Under the pieces are notes generated by a model that saw only the letters and a list, made by a program, of their open reading frames with translations, was not told the DNA's origin and did no database searches. From CAKRJP01 sp963589425 (GTDB lineage Bacteria; Bacillota; Clostridia; Lachnospirales; Lachnospiraceae), in the NCBI GenBank assembly GCA_963589425.1, contig CAVAKZ010000027.1, forward strand, positions 1-38,230: 38,230 bases of DNA, in the 5' to 3' direction. The position numbers and the translations under genes were made by a program. This document shows positions 8,518 through 17,283 of the stretch, piece after piece; position 1 is the first letter of the stretch; each line of letters begins with the position of its first letter.

Positions 8518-9381
8518 ATGTGGATAGCAGATGGATGGAAAGATTACGAGGTAATCGATTGTAGTAAAGGGGAAAAATTGGAACGCTGGGGGGACTATCT
8601 TCTGGTTCGTCCGGACCCTCAGGTTATCTGGGACACACCAAAGACCCAAAAAGGCTGGAAGCACATGAACGGCCACTATCACCGCAGCAAGAAAGGCGGA
8701 GGCGAATGGGAGTTTTTTGATCTTCCGGAACAATGGCAGATTCATTATGGTCAATTGACCTTTAATCTGAAGCCTTTTAGCTTCAAACACACCGGACTTT
8801 TCCCGGAGCAGGCTACCAACTGGGACTGGTTTGGAAACAAAATAAGAAAAGCTAATAGACCGATTAAGGTCTTAAATTTATTTGCCTACACAGGCGGTGC
8901 CACTCTGGCTGCAGCTGCTGCCGGCGCTCATGTTACTCATGTAGATGCCTCTAAGGGCATGGTAGCCTGGGCAAAGGAAAATGCAGCCTCCTCCGGCTTA
9001 TCAGACAAGCCCATCCGCTGGCTTGTAGATGACTGTGTCAAATTTATTGAAAGGGAAATTCGTAGGGGGAACCACTACGATGCCATTATTATGGACCCTC
9101 CTTCCTACGGAAGAGGCCCCAAGGGCGAGATTTGGAAAATCGAAGATATGATTCATGATCTGATCAAATTATGTACCAAGATACTTTCCGATGATCCCTT
9201 ATTTTTCCTGGTAAACTCTTATACCACAGGGCTGGCACCTGCAGTATTAACCTATATGATTTCCACCGAATTAAAAAAATATGATGGACACGTAGATTCC
9301 CAGGAGATCGGTCTTCCCGTGACCCATTCCGGCTTGGTACTTCCATGCGGAGCTTCCGGGCGATGGGAGTCTAATCACTAG
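8518..9381 (+). CDS. class I SAM-dependent rRNA methyltransferase (RlmI-like, COG1092 type)
   Basis: Predicted to methylate RNA, most likely 23S rRNA cytosine, using S-adenosylmethionine in the cytoplasm. 287 residues with the SAM-binding motif I VLNLFAYTGG (118-127), the acidic ribose-binding Asp143 in HVDAS, and motif IV DPPSYGRG (193-200). It lacks the N-terminal PUA domain and the TCxPP cysteine typical of full-length RlmI, so the exact target base is uncertain. GAAAGGAA serves as ribosome-binding site 10 nt before ATG. Divergent from pstS and closed by a strong terminator. Confidence 0.85.
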   Translation: MWIADGWKDYEVIDCSKGEKLERWGDYLLVRPDPQVIWDTPKTQKGWKHMNGHYHRSKKGGGEWEFFDLPEQWQIHYGQLTFNLKPFSFKHTGLFPEQATNWDWFGNKIRKANRPIKVLNLFAYTGGATLAAAAAGAHVTHVDASKGMVAWAKENAASSGLSDKPIRWLVDDCVKFIEREIRRGNHYDAIIMDPPSYGRGPKGEIWKIEDMIHDLIKLCTKILSDDPLFFLVNSYTTGLAPAVLTYMISTELKKYDGHVDSQEIGLPVTHSGLVLPCGASGRWESNH

Positions 9382-9393
9382 CAGAGATTACAC

Positions 9394-9432
9394 AAGAAGG
9401 TCAGCGGAAAGCTCCCCACTGACCTTCTTTAT
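9394..9432 (+). terminator. Rho-independent terminator, possibly bidirectional
   Basis: AAGAAGGTCAG (9394-9404) pairs with CTGACCTTCTT (9419-9429), an 11-bp stem followed by T-rich sequence. It sits between the convergent methyltransferase and HAD genes. Confidence 0.85.
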
Positions 9433-9453
9433 CTTCTTTGATCTTATCTTCTT

Positions 9454-10110
9454 TTATCTGCTCTGCAATTCTTCCAAAATCGGAATCACATCCAAGAGAC
9501 TCTTGCATTTTCTATATGCCAACCTCACAATTTCCTCCGGTGGTTCAATAAGGTCCGGCACTAATATTGGCACTGTTCCCGCACTATGGGCAGCTTTAAT
9601 TCCAGCCACTGCATCTTCTAAGGCCATACACTCCGAAGGATCTCTGCCCAGAAGCTTAGCCCCTCTTAAGTAAATCTCCGGATCTGGCTTGGAATGGGTC
9701 ACCATATCCCCTGTCACCATGCCATCAAAATAGGCCAATATTCCAAGGTCTCCCAAAACCTTTGTTGCGTATTCTTTTCTGGAAGATGTAGTAAGGGCCA
9801 TGGAAAGTCCCTTAGATTTTCCATATTCAAGAAGGTCTCTAGCTCCCTCTTTTATAGGAACCCCGTCTTCTGCGATCTCATAAAAGGCTTCGCTGGCTTT
9901 TGCTGCAAATTCATCACAGGGAAAATCCCTTCCCAAATGCTCCTTAAAGTAAATATCTCTTCCTGCCCGGTTAACGCCAAGCAGGGGATAGATAATCTGA
10001 TCCATCCCCTGATAACCCATCCTGTCTCCAGCAATTTTCCAAGACTTTTGAACAATTCGTTCCGAATCAATCAAAAGTCCATCCATGTCAAATAAAAGTC
10101 CTCGAATCAT
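9454..10110 (-). CDS. HAD superfamily phosphatase/phosphoglucomutase-like
   Basis: Cytoplasmic haloacid dehalogenase-like hydrolase, 218 residues, of the beta-phosphoglucomutase-like subgroup. Motif I DMDG has the nucleophile Asp8 and acid/base Asp10; motif II is in LTTSSRK, motif III Lys in SKPDPEIYL and motif IV in ALEDAVAGI. An alpha-helical cap lies between motifs I and II (about residues 16-90). The substrate cannot be told from sequence; candidates are sugar phosphates. Its ATG overlaps the stop of the preceding 54-residue gene by 4 nt, so the two are translationally coupled. Confidence 0.88.
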   Translation of the reverse strand: MIRGLLFDMDGLLIDSERIVQKSWKIAGDRMGYQGMDQIIYPLLGVNRAGRDIYFKEHLGRDFPCDEFAAKASEAFYEIAEDGVPIKEGARDLLEYGKSKGLSMALTTSSRKEYATKVLGDLGILAYFDGMVTGDMVTHSKPDPEIYLRGAKLLGRDPSECMALEDAVAGIKAAHSAGTVPILVPDLIEPPEEIVRLAYRKCKSLLDVIPILEELQSR

Positions 10111-10271
10111 TCAAACTCAATTCCCTTTCCAAGAGCATCCTTAAGATAAGAGGAAACATCCTCCAATTTCTTCAGAATCTCCATCTTCTCCTCAAAATCT
10201 TCTCCCGTCATGTCTTTATTTACCAAAGCCTGCTGAATATGTTTTACTTCTTTAATAAGATCTTGCGTCAT
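10107..10271 (-). CDS. small acidic/basic helical protein of 54 residues, unknown function
   Basis: I do not recognise this family. The start is the ATG at 10271, because AAGGAGG (10280-10286) is 8 nt upstream; another ATG 6 nt earlier is only 2 nt from it. The protein is rich in Lys, Glu and Asp, with heptad-like spacing of Leu/Ile/Val (for example MEILKKLEDVSSYLKDAL), so one or two helices are likely; no signal peptide or membrane segment. It overlaps the HAD gene start as ATGA, which suggests the two products are made in similar amounts and may act together. Confidence 0.75.
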   Translation of the reverse strand: MTQDLIKEVKHIQQALVNKDMTGEDFEEKMEILKKLEDVSSYLKDALGKGIEFE

Positions 10272-10293
10272 AGTCATGCCCTCCTTTTTCTTT

Positions 10294-10302
10294 AGTATAC
10301 CA
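10294..10302 (-). promoter_or_regulatory. extended -10 promoter for small gene and HAD phosphatase
   Basis: TGGTATACT on the minus strand is an extended -10 (TGn plus TATACT, 10294-10299) only about 23 bp before the ATG. No good -35 is visible at 17 bp. It would give the 54-residue gene and HAD phosphatase a transcript separate from the calpain-like gene upstream. Confidence 0.4.
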
Positions 10303-10336
10303 TAGGCAAAAGAAGATGGGACTATTACTTTTTATT

Positions 10337-13300
10337 TTAGCTACTCATCGTATATCTATCTGTGATGCTGCGCATATCTCTTAGCTCCAACAGAAATGCC
10401 CCATGAGTTGCTTCCGAATACTGCTTTTCTTCCCCTCCTGTCACCTTAAAGCTGACCCGCTTCAGATTGTGTTGTTCATTAAACTGGTAAACCGGGATTC
10501 CCATTCCATGAGGATTAAATACTCGGAAAAATTTCTTCACTCTATTTCCGATCTGATGTTCTTCCGCCCCAAGTATCATATAAGCATGGTCTCCAAACAT
10601 TCCGTCACGACCTACTTCTCCCGCACTTCCCTGTTCCCCATGCTTTTTCTTTTTCAATTCAACTGTTGAAAAATGGCAGGCTTTTCCCTTTTTAAGAGCC
10701 TGCGTAATCTCCTTATAGGTTCTCTCTTCCTCTAATGTATACTCATTACGCTTTTGGTCCTTCATTACTTCGGCAGCAAACATGGAAAGCATTCCTGCAG
10801 CTGTTTTCTTAAGCTGATCTGCATCACGTCCGCATGCCTCCCAACATTTCCTGATCTCATCAAACTGTATTTTTTCAAATCCGGCATTCTGCAGATCAAC
10901 ATTTCCTAAATTCTTGCCCTTGCATCCTTTAAGCTTTGCAATGGATTGTTCAAGGAAGCTGACCTGTCTGGCAATGGCCTCCACAAGAAGATAGGAATCC
11001 ATTGCCCATATTTCCTTCTTTCCCTCTTGCCTCTCAAGGGAAATCTTTAGCCAACCTTCCACCGTCTGATACCGATCAAGCTCCTCTGTGAACCTGGCAG
11101 TCAGCTCAGAAGATACCTTCTTTCCAGTCAAATACTGGCAAGCTTCTTCCTTATCCGAATTCATTTCATGCTGCTGATAAAAATACAGCTTACCCGGGGT
11201 TTTCAGCTTAGAATGACCAAAGGTAGGAATCTGATCATTGAGACGGCCTTCAAAGGTACGAACATCCCTCTCTTCTTTTATCAGCCAATGCTCTTCCACA
11301 TCTTCACCTGTTAAATGTCTGATCGCATCTTGGAAGTATCCTGCCTCCAGATTATTATAATCAATGGGCTCCCCCTTCTTTTTTACCCTTATACGACCCG
11401 ATTTGGGCTTCCTGATTGCCGCATAGGCCTTTTCCATCATTTTTACCCAAAGAGCTCCCTTGGAATAAGAATCCTTCCTCTGCTTCGAGTCCTGTTCAAC
11501 TCGCTCCGGAATAGTCTTTGATACAGTCACACAGATCCCCGGCAGAGACTCAACCTTCTCAGCATAGTCACTATCATCATTCTTTTTGAAGAATCGTACC
11601 GTTACCGTTCCGTCTCCGTTGTCCTTCATCATACGCTTAATTGCACCAGGATTTCGTACAACGACACTGGCAAGAGCAGATATAAAATAGCAGTCCCCCA
11701 TGGCCCCTTGCTTAATATCCTTAAGCACCGGATCATGGGCAAACAGCGGTTCATCCTTTACAGAACGGAAGGAGTCTATGTATTTCTTCCCATTCTTTCT
11801 CTCAATCACCTTATTCATATTCACGTAGCTGTCATCTTCCACATGAATTTCCTGATCCTTTTTTCTCTTCACCAGATCTCCGTCCTGCTCCTGGATCAGA
11901 TAGCCTAGAAGAACGGATGCATATTGTCTTTCCTGAAAGGCCTGGGAGGTCGTGATGATCTGTTTCAGCTTCAGCACAAGCTCATTTCTGATCATTTTCT
12001 GAGCATTCACATAGGTCTCTTCCCTATCATTCTCGTAACTGAAAATTCCCTTAAGCAATAGCTTCGGTATTTCATTGAAGAGTGAATCCTCACGCCATCC
12101 CTGCTCCTTTTGTAGGCGTACCACAAACACTTTGCTGACAGCCAGTAATCTAGTCTCCCGACCAAAGGCAAGTCTACGATCTGCCGTTGTACTAAGAATA
12201 TTTTCCTGCAGTCGTACAAAGGAATGGACATCCTGATTTTCTTGTTTCTTCAGCTGTCCTACCATATCCCCACTAAAAAACCTAGCTGTCAACTCTTCAC
12301 TGCCACCAACGCTGATTCCTGCCTGACGTTCCAGACTGCGGAGTCTTCTTTCTTCTGCAGAGATTCTCTTACCATCCTTATCTTCCTCAATGGCGTGTCC
12401 CGTCAGAACCTGATAGTCATTATAATCTTTACTCCACTCATAGGTCTGTCTGGAAATATGCTTACGGTTCAACAGATCCTCTATGGTCTGCTTATTATAG
12501 GTAAGGCAGTCAAGACTCATTCCGTAATCACCAAGCACGGTGTTCACATGATGCCGATAATATTGAAAAATTCGGTCAGCCTGTTTCAGCCGCTTCTTCT
12601 GGTCAGCGTTTAGGCGCATTCCTTTCCGTTTAGCCTGAAACTGCTTCTCCACCTCAAGAATGGAAAGACACTGCACCATATGTTCTGTAATAAAGTCTGC
12701 ACTCAGATATTCCTTCCTGGCCTTCTCATCCCAAAGCTTTTCTGCATAATCCAGATACATGGCAAGGAGATCATCCTTCGATGCATTGTCAAATACCTCT
12801 GCGTAACCGCTTTCCTGATAGTTCTTCGCCAAAGCTGAGATTGACTTGGCCTTCTGATCCAGCTGGTCCCTCAATTCCAGTCGTTTTTGAGCATTTACAA
12901 GCGTTCTTGTTGCTTCATGCCGCAACTTATCCAGATCTTCCAGATTCCCCAAATACTTCATCCAAGGTTCCTTTGTATAGAATTCTATCACCTGCAGATA
13001 ACCCTTTGAAACACTCTCGTTCATCTGATCCTGCCATTTCTCCGTCACCTGAAAATTCTGCCGATTCAAAGTTTCTCTAGCTAGCTCCGCCTGCTTTTCA
13101 AGCTGTCTTGATCTGGTATTAATCACCCGGGAGATCTCCTGTCGGAAAGCTTCCTGCTTTTCCTCATACTGGCGCTCTAGCTGTTCAAGCTCCGGATTCT
13201 GTGCTTCTTGTCCCTGAGCAGCCTTCTGTGCTGCAATCTGAGGTTCGAGTCTCTGCACTTCCACAAGAAGTTTCTCTGCCTGAAGCACAGATGTTCTGGC

Positions 13301-13489
13301 TTCCTCAGCCAGCTTCTGCATCTGCTCCTGCAATACGGAAACTGCGCGGTTCTTTGCTTTGGTATATACAGGAGCAGCTCCATTCTTCATGGCAAAAGTA
13401 TTGTCTAAGGTCCTGTCATTTTGTTCCCTCTGATGAATCTGAACCGTATTATTTACCTGTTTTAATTTTTGTCGAACAATCGGCGGCAT
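10337..13489 (-). CDS. large calpain-like (C2 family) cysteine protease
   Basis: A 1050-residue protein with a calpain-type papain-fold protease at its C-terminal half. The catalytic Cys600 is in QGAMGDCYFISALA, His968 in DHAYMILG and Asn992 in FRVFNPHG, the order and motifs of calpains; GALWVKMMEKAYA is a further conserved calpain helix. Residues 1-560 are rich in Gln, Glu, Lys and Leu and read as long coiled coils. There is no signal peptide, membrane segment or Ca2+ EF-hand, and the His/Asn part is separated from Cys by a large insert of about 370 residues. The ATG at 13489 is preferred over an upstream GTG because GGGAGGGG is 5 nt upstream and the paralogue also begins MPP-x-V. Role unknown: effector/toxin or intracellular protease are both possible. 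Confidence 0.8.
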   Translation of the reverse strand: MPPIVRQKLKQVNNTVQIHQREQNDRTLDNTFAMKNGAAPVYTKAKNRAVSVLQEQMQKLAEEARTSVLQAEKLLVEVQRLEPQIAAQKAAQGQEAQNPELEQLERQYEEKQEAFRQEISRVINTRSRQLEKQAELARETLNRQNFQVTEKWQDQMNESVSKGYLQVIEFYTKEPWMKYLGNLEDLDKLRHEATRTLVNAQKRLELRDQLDQKAKSISALAKNYQESGYAEVFDNASKDDLLAMYLDYAEKLWDEKARKEYLSADFITEHMVQCLSILEVEKQFQAKRKGMRLNADQKKRLKQADRIFQYYRHHVNTVLGDYGMSLDCLTYNKQTIEDLLNRKHISRQTYEWSKDYNDYQVLTGHAIEEDKDGKRISAEERRLRSLERQAGISVGGSEELTARFFSGDMVGQLKKQENQDVHSFVRLQENILSTTADRRLAFGRETRLLAVSKVFVVRLQKEQGWREDSLFNEIPKLLLKGIFSYENDREETYVNAQKMIRNELVLKLKQIITTSQAFQERQYASVLLGYLIQEQDGDLVKRKKDQEIHVEDDSYVNMNKVIERKNGKKYIDSFRSVKDEPLFAHDPVLKDIKQGAMGDCYFISALASVVVRNPGAIKRMMKDNGDGTVTVRFFKKNDDSDYAEKVESLPGICVTVSKTIPERVEQDSKQRKDSYSKGALWVKMMEKAYAAIRKPKSGRIRVKKKGEPIDYNNLEAGYFQDAIRHLTGEDVEEHWLIKEERDVRTFEGRLNDQIPTFGHSKLKTPGKLYFYQQHEMNSDKEEACQYLTGKKVSSELTARFTEELDRYQTVEGWLKISLERQEGKKEIWAMDSYLLVEAIARQVSFLEQSIAKLKGCKGKNLGNVDLQNAGFEKIQFDEIRKCWEACGRDADQLKKTAAGMLSMFAAEVMKDQKRNEYTLEEERTYKEITQALKKGKACHFSTVELKKKKHGEQGSAGEVGRDGMFGDHAYMILGAEEHQIGNRVKKFFRVFNPHGMGIPVYQFNEQHNLKRVSFKVTGGEEKQYSEATHGAFLLELRDMRSITDRYTMSS

Positions 13490-13516
13490 ATGCACCCCTC
13501 CCCGTATCACTTTATT

Positions 13517-13537
13517 GTAACTATTTAGAATAGTTGC
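13517..13537 (-). repeat. intercistronic hairpin between the 452-residue gene and the large protease
   Basis: AACTATT and AATAGTT, separated by 3 nt, plus flanking TG/CA, form a short inverted repeat in the 53-bp gap. No T-run follows, so it is more likely an mRNA processing or stability element than a terminator. Confidence 0.4.
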
Positions 13538-13542
13538 ACTTA

Positions 13543-14901
13543 TTAATCATCCCAATTCAGAATATGGAAGTAATCCCATTCCTCCACAATCTGTCCCAGA
13601 AATGTTCGAACCTCATCCTCCTCAGGTGGCAGCTTAAGTTCCATATGGGTCAATCTAAGATATAACCTACCTTCATCTGAATAAGCTGTACTGATACTGC
13701 TTTTTCGGTTATAATCCATACACATGGAAAGTCCCTGGGAGTCCTCACCAGAGAGTACCTCCATGGGAACGGTTGCCTCCAGCGCAAAGCTTCCTGTATC
13801 CACATCCAGAAGATGATAACGCAGATAAACCACCAACTCTCCTTCACCCGGCGCAATCCAAAGCTGGAGTGTTGGCTCATCCTTATAGGTAGTGATCATA
13901 CATTCCTGCTGCATGGTATCTAAGGTTTCCTCAAGCTGTTGCAATCTCATCAGCTCAATTACAGTTTTTTCAGGGATTTTCTGATCCTCGTCCTCCGGCA
14001 GAAGAAGCTCCTGAACCTCTCTCATAGCAAAGGCCTGATCCTGATCCCAATAAGCGTGGCATAGGCTCGCTTCGCAAACATTCAGCTCCTTTCTAAAGAG
14101 AAGCTTTTCGCAGGCTTTATACTGCATCAGGTCTCCCTTCTTCGGGATATAGAAGTGATTTGCATCCGGAAATTCATTGCGGATTTCCGGAATAAACTGA
14201 TTCATCAATGCCAAAAGAAGTGCCTCCATGCCCTTCTCTGCCCCACATTCCTCTACTATAATGCAACCCTTGTATACCGACAGGAACAAATAGGCAAGAA
14301 CCTTCTTATGATGCACGTATATTCCGGAAAGCTCCGGAAAGACTCTTCCGTATTCCCCCTCTTGCTTCTTATCCGGATGGGTTTTTTCCATCAGATCAAT
14401 GAGTGCCGTCCTCTCTGCTCCGGTTGCTCCCAGCGCCGTCCGGATCCGTCTCTTCTCCACTGCATTCGTAACCTTGTCATTCTCTGCAAAGACTGCACAT
14501 TTCTCAATGTCATCCAGCGAAATTCTATAGAAGTTCTCTGATCCCTCAACGATAAAATGCTGCCCCAACAGGAGGCGTTGCCATTCCTCCTCCTGCTCCT
14601 TCAGAATCATCTCGTTACAACGGATACTACTGAAATCATGTTCCCTCAGATACTGCCGCAGACGACGAAAAAGTACCTGAAAACTCTTATCATCAGAAGC
14701 TCTCACGCTCAGAAGCTCCGGCTCCTCATCCTGACTGGTAACCGCTATATACCCGGTGAATTCTTCAGAGTCCTCTTCCTTTTTCTTTAACAAAAATGCA
14801 TCTGCATTTCCATCAGATACTGCCCAGCGAATCCAACTTGGACAATGTCCCTCCAGCATTTGTGTGTGTCCCCTATATGCCTGTAAAAGTTGATATCTCA
14901 T
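13543..14901 (-). CDS. uncharacterised protein, possibly tandem GNAT-like with YbjN-like tail
   Basis: 452 residues, no signal peptide and no membrane segment. I do not recognise it with certainty. Residues 49-130 run as GYIAV, PELLSVRA, a helix RRLRQYLREHDF and then LLLGQHFIVEGSENFYRISL, a layout like the end of a GNAT acetyltransferase; residues 190-285 repeat a similar layout, suggesting a tandem GNAT-like fold without an obvious acetyl-CoA loop. The last 115 residues (about 338-452) show strand-rich sequence with DYNRKSSISTAYSDEGRLYL, resembling the YbjN/type III chaperone-like fold. It lies between the two calpain-like proteases on the same strand, so a chaperone, immunity or modifying role for them is a reasonable but untested guess. 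Confidence 0.6.
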   Translation of the reverse strand: MRYQLLQAYRGHTQMLEGHCPSWIRWAVSDGNADAFLLKKKEEDSEEFTGYIAVTSQDEEPELLSVRASDDKSFQVLFRRLRQYLREHDFSSIRCNEMILKEQEEEWQRLLLGQHFIVEGSENFYRISLDDIEKCAVFAENDKVTNAVEKRRIRTALGATGAERTALIDLMEKTHPDKKQEGEYGRVFPELSGIYVHHKKVLAYLFLSVYKGCIIVEECGAEKGMEALLLALMNQFIPEIRNEFPDANHFYIPKKGDLMQYKACEKLLFRKELNVCEASLCHAYWDQDQAFAMREVQELLLPEDEDQKIPEKTVIELMRLQQLEETLDTMQQECMITTYKDEPTLQLWIAPGEGELVVYLRYHLLDVDTGSFALEATVPMEVLSGEDSQGLSMCMDYNRKSSISTAYSDEGRLYLRLTHMELKLPPEEDEVRTFLGQIVEEWDYFHILNWDD

Positions 14902-14956
14902 ATTGTTATCATTCCTTTCATAATCAGCGTATTACAGCTTCCATGGTTGAAACTGG

Positions 14957-15946
14957 TTACACTATACTCATAGTTCTCATGGCGCTGCATGCGTCTCTCA
15001 GTTCAATCAGGCATACTCCATTGGTTGCCTTCTCAAACTTTATCCAGTCAGTCGTATGTATCGGATTGCTGATTCTCTGCACCTTTGCTTTCTTGTTCTC
15101 ATTCTCAACAATAAGATACATTGGGATATTGCCTCCATGAGGATTCTGAACCCTAAGGAATTTCTTCGTTACATTGTTGATTTCATGCTCCTCGATTGAA
15201 AGTACAGTATAAGCATGAGTTTCGCATATTCCCTTAAAAGTGTGTTCTCCGGCAGTACCTTCTCCGTCAGTAGCAGTAGCCTCGAACTTCTTTGTTCCAA
15301 AGTAGCATTTTTTTTGAGCGGTCAATCCCTTGTTAAATGCATAGAGGATGTCCAGTTCTGCCTTCGTGTAGATTGATTTCTTGTTTTTTTCTTCCAAAGC
15401 ATTTGTAAATGTCTTCAGCATTTCCTTTATCGTGGCAAGAAGCTTATCTGCGTTCTGTCCACTGACCTTCCAGCAGTTCCTGATCATCTCGTATCCTATG
15501 TCTTCGAAGGCCTTACGTCTGATCCGACCGCCACTTTTAAGCTCCTTTGATCGGAGCGTTTTATTCCCTTCCCAGTCATAATCCTGCAGGCTGTCAAGCA
15601 GCTTATCACTAAGTTCCTGTCCATTGCAGCCTTTAAGTTGTGATATAAGCTTTTCCAGATATGTGCCCAGCTTTCCCATTGTATCCACATAGATTTCCGT
15701 ATCCATTGCCTGGATTTCCATTAATTGTATCCGTGAAAGAAGGGCTTTCTCCATCATGTTCTCTATGGTCTCATATCCGTCAAGCTCTTCCTTGAACTGA
15801 GCCTTTAAATTTTCAGAATCTGTAAATTCTTTTTTTGCAAGATACTTCTTTGCATTTTCATCGATCATCTCGGTGTCCTTGCCATCCCGGTTATGCTGTT
15901 GATAAAAAAACAACTTGGAGGGACTATCCAGAATTTTTCCTTCCAC
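14957..15946 (-). CDS. C-terminal fragment of split calpain-like protease (His/Asn half)
   Basis: 329 codons, homologous to the C-terminal third of the large calpain-like protease. Shared blocks include KLFFYQQH, QLKGCNGQ (KLKGCKGK in the paralogue) and the catalytic THAYTVLSIEEHEIN and FLRVQNPHG motifs (His244 and Asn268 of this fragment). The open frame could start with GTG at 15946, which overlaps the upstream stop as TAGTG, but similarity to the paralogue (AFRGHF versus TFEGRL) continues upstream of that GTG in this frame. The fragment is therefore the frame-shifted continuation of the preceding ORF rather than an ancestral separate gene. It contains His and Asn but no catalytic Cys. Confidence 0.8.
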   Translation of the reverse strand: MEGKILDSPSKLFFYQQHNRDGKDTEMIDENAKKYLAKKEFTDSENLKAQFKEELDGYETIENMMEKALLSRIQLMEIQAMDTEIYVDTMGKLGTYLEKLISQLKGCNGQELSDKLLDSLQDYDWEGNKTLRSKELKSGGRIRRKAFEDIGYEMIRNCWKVSGQNADKLLATIKEMLKTFTNALEEKNKKSIYTKAELDILYAFNKGLTAQKKCYFGTKKFEATATDGEGTAGEHTFKGICETHAYTVLSIEEHEINNVTKKFLRVQNPHGGNIPMYLIVENENKKAKVQRISNPIHTTDWIKFEKATNGVCLIELRDACSAMRTMSIV

Positions 15947-17283
15947 TACCGGAGCGTCACCCGTAAAATGGCCCCTAAATGCCTTAACTCTAATTTGGTT
16001 GTTTTTTTCAGATCCGAGTAATAGTAGAAACTTTCGCCTGTCAGATGCTGCAGGGCCAAATGAGACTGACCACTCTCAATCTCCGTGTAATTGATGGTTT
16101 CGCCCTTGCCTCTGATCTTGAGATGATTGTATTTCTTATCGTCATGATCACGTACTGCCGAATAGGCTTTTTCCATCATTTTAACCCACAGAGCTCCTTT
16201 GGAATAAGAATCCCCCTTTGAATGTCTGTCCAGGTAAGTTCTTTCCGGAATGGTCTTATCAACTGTAACATAATATGGTTTTTTGTATGTTCTTCCATCA
16301 CCTAGGAGCCCATCATCTTTCACAAAATCATAGAAGCGGACGGTTACCGTCCCATTCCCATTATCCTTCATCATTTCCTTGATTGTCTCTGGGTTTTTGG
16401 CTACAATACCTGCCAGAGCTGCCAGAAAGTAACAATCTCCCAGTGCTCCCTGATGAATATCCTTAAGCATAGGATCATGTGCAAACAAGGGCTCATCCTT
16501 TACCGATTTCAGTCTGTCTATATAAGGTCTGTCTTTCTTTTCAAGCTGGACGTCAAAGCCTCCATAACTCTTATCATATACCCTGACTTCCTTCCCCTGG
16601 CTTTTCTTAACCAACTCTCCCATCTGCTCTGAATGGAGATAGCTAAGAAGCAGTGACGCATATCGTCTCTCTTGAAAAATCGGGGAAGTTCTCTGAATCT
16701 GACCAAGCCTTTCCATAAGTTTTTCCCTGAGTTCTTGCTGCCTCTGAACATAAGACCTGATATCATAGGATTCGTAGCTCCTTACCATCTCATTCACAAG
16801 TGGCGGGATTTCCATATTACTTTGCCGCATGGCTTCTTCCGTAAGCTCAATCTGCTTTTCAAACTGTTCTCTTTTAAGATTGCAGAGGGTGCTTGCTGTC
16901 TTCAGAAGCTCAATTTTGTTTTTGTTAAATTCTGTTTGCAGTTCCGCAACAAACTGTTTCAGATCAGCTTCACTAATTTTTCTGCTATTATCCTGATGGA
17001 TTAACTTCTTCTGATTTGTTTCGAACAAGTCCTTAAGATTCCTCACAAGAGTCAGCTGCTGTGCCATGAGAGCTGCCTGTTTATTGGCCTCACTGGCAAT
17101 TCTCATAACCTCCTCCTCAAGAACCGAAAAACGTGTCTTTTGGACCTCCTGTCTGCTTCCCTGCATCAGGTTTTCTCCATTCATTCCCTGTGTGGCATTC
17201 TGCATCTGCCTAACAGCTTCCTGCTGCACTCGAATTTCAGCCGACTGCTGCTTTTTCTCTTTCATTTTCACTGTTGGTGGCAT
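15946..17283 (-). CDS. N-terminal fragment of split calpain-like protease (Cys half)
   Basis: 445 codons from the ATG at 17283, selected because AAAGGAG is about 9 nt upstream and the product then begins MPPTV like its paralogue MPPIV; an ATG 6 nt earlier is too close. Residues 15-230 are Gln/Glu/Lys-rich coiled coil, much shorter than the 560 residues of the paralogue. The protease part has catalytic Cys284 in HQGALGDCYFLAALAG and GALWVKMMEKAYS. After LKK (near 16002-16008) the frame departs from the paralogue, and reads a foreign tail to TAG. The His/Asn half continues in the -1 frame. First gene of the block behind an extended -10 promoter. Confidence 0.82.
   Translation of the reverse strand: MPPTVKMKEKKQQSAEIRVQQEAVRQMQNATQGMNGENLMQGSRQEVQKTRFSVLEEEVMRIASEANKQAALMAQQLTLVRNLKDLFETNQKKLIHQDNSRKISEADLKQFVAELQTEFNKNKIELLKTASTLCNLKREQFEKQIELTEEAMRQSNMEIPPLVNEMVRSYESYDIRSYVQRQQELREKLMERLGQIQRTSPIFQERRYASLLLSYLHSEQMGELVKKSQGKEVRVYDKSYGGFDVQLEKKDRPYIDRLKSVKDEPLFAHDPMLKDIHQGALGDCYFLAALAGIVAKNPETIKEMMKDNGNGTVTVRFYDFVKDDGLLGDGRTYKKPYYVTVDKTIPERTYLDRHSKGDSYSKGALWVKMMEKAYSAVRDHDDKKYNHLKIRGKGETINYTEIESGQSHLALQHLTGESFYYYSDLKKTTKLELRHLGAILRVTLR
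16002..16008 (-). other. A7 homopolymer at the calpain frameshift
   Basis: The coding strand reads CTG AAA AAA ACA here. One extra A, or a -1 ribosomal slip, gives CTG AAA AAA AAC and restores similarity to the paralogue on both sides (LKKNNQIRVKAFRGHF). This places the break at a slippage-prone tract: indel mutation, phase-variable switch, recoding or sequencing error remain possible. Confidence 0.75.

Noticed and set aside
12224..12613. 129-codon plus-strand ORF inside the large calpain-like gene
   Set aside because: Antisense to a long gene with convincing protease motifs; composition is that of a shadow frame.
16000..16012. Classical X XXY YYZ programmed -1 frameshift site in the split calpain gene
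   Set aside because: A AAA AAC is present as a string, but the zero-frame register is CTG AAA AAA ACA, so the P-site tRNA would slip onto GAA with a mismatch. A homopolymer indel is simpler; no clear pseudoknot was seen.
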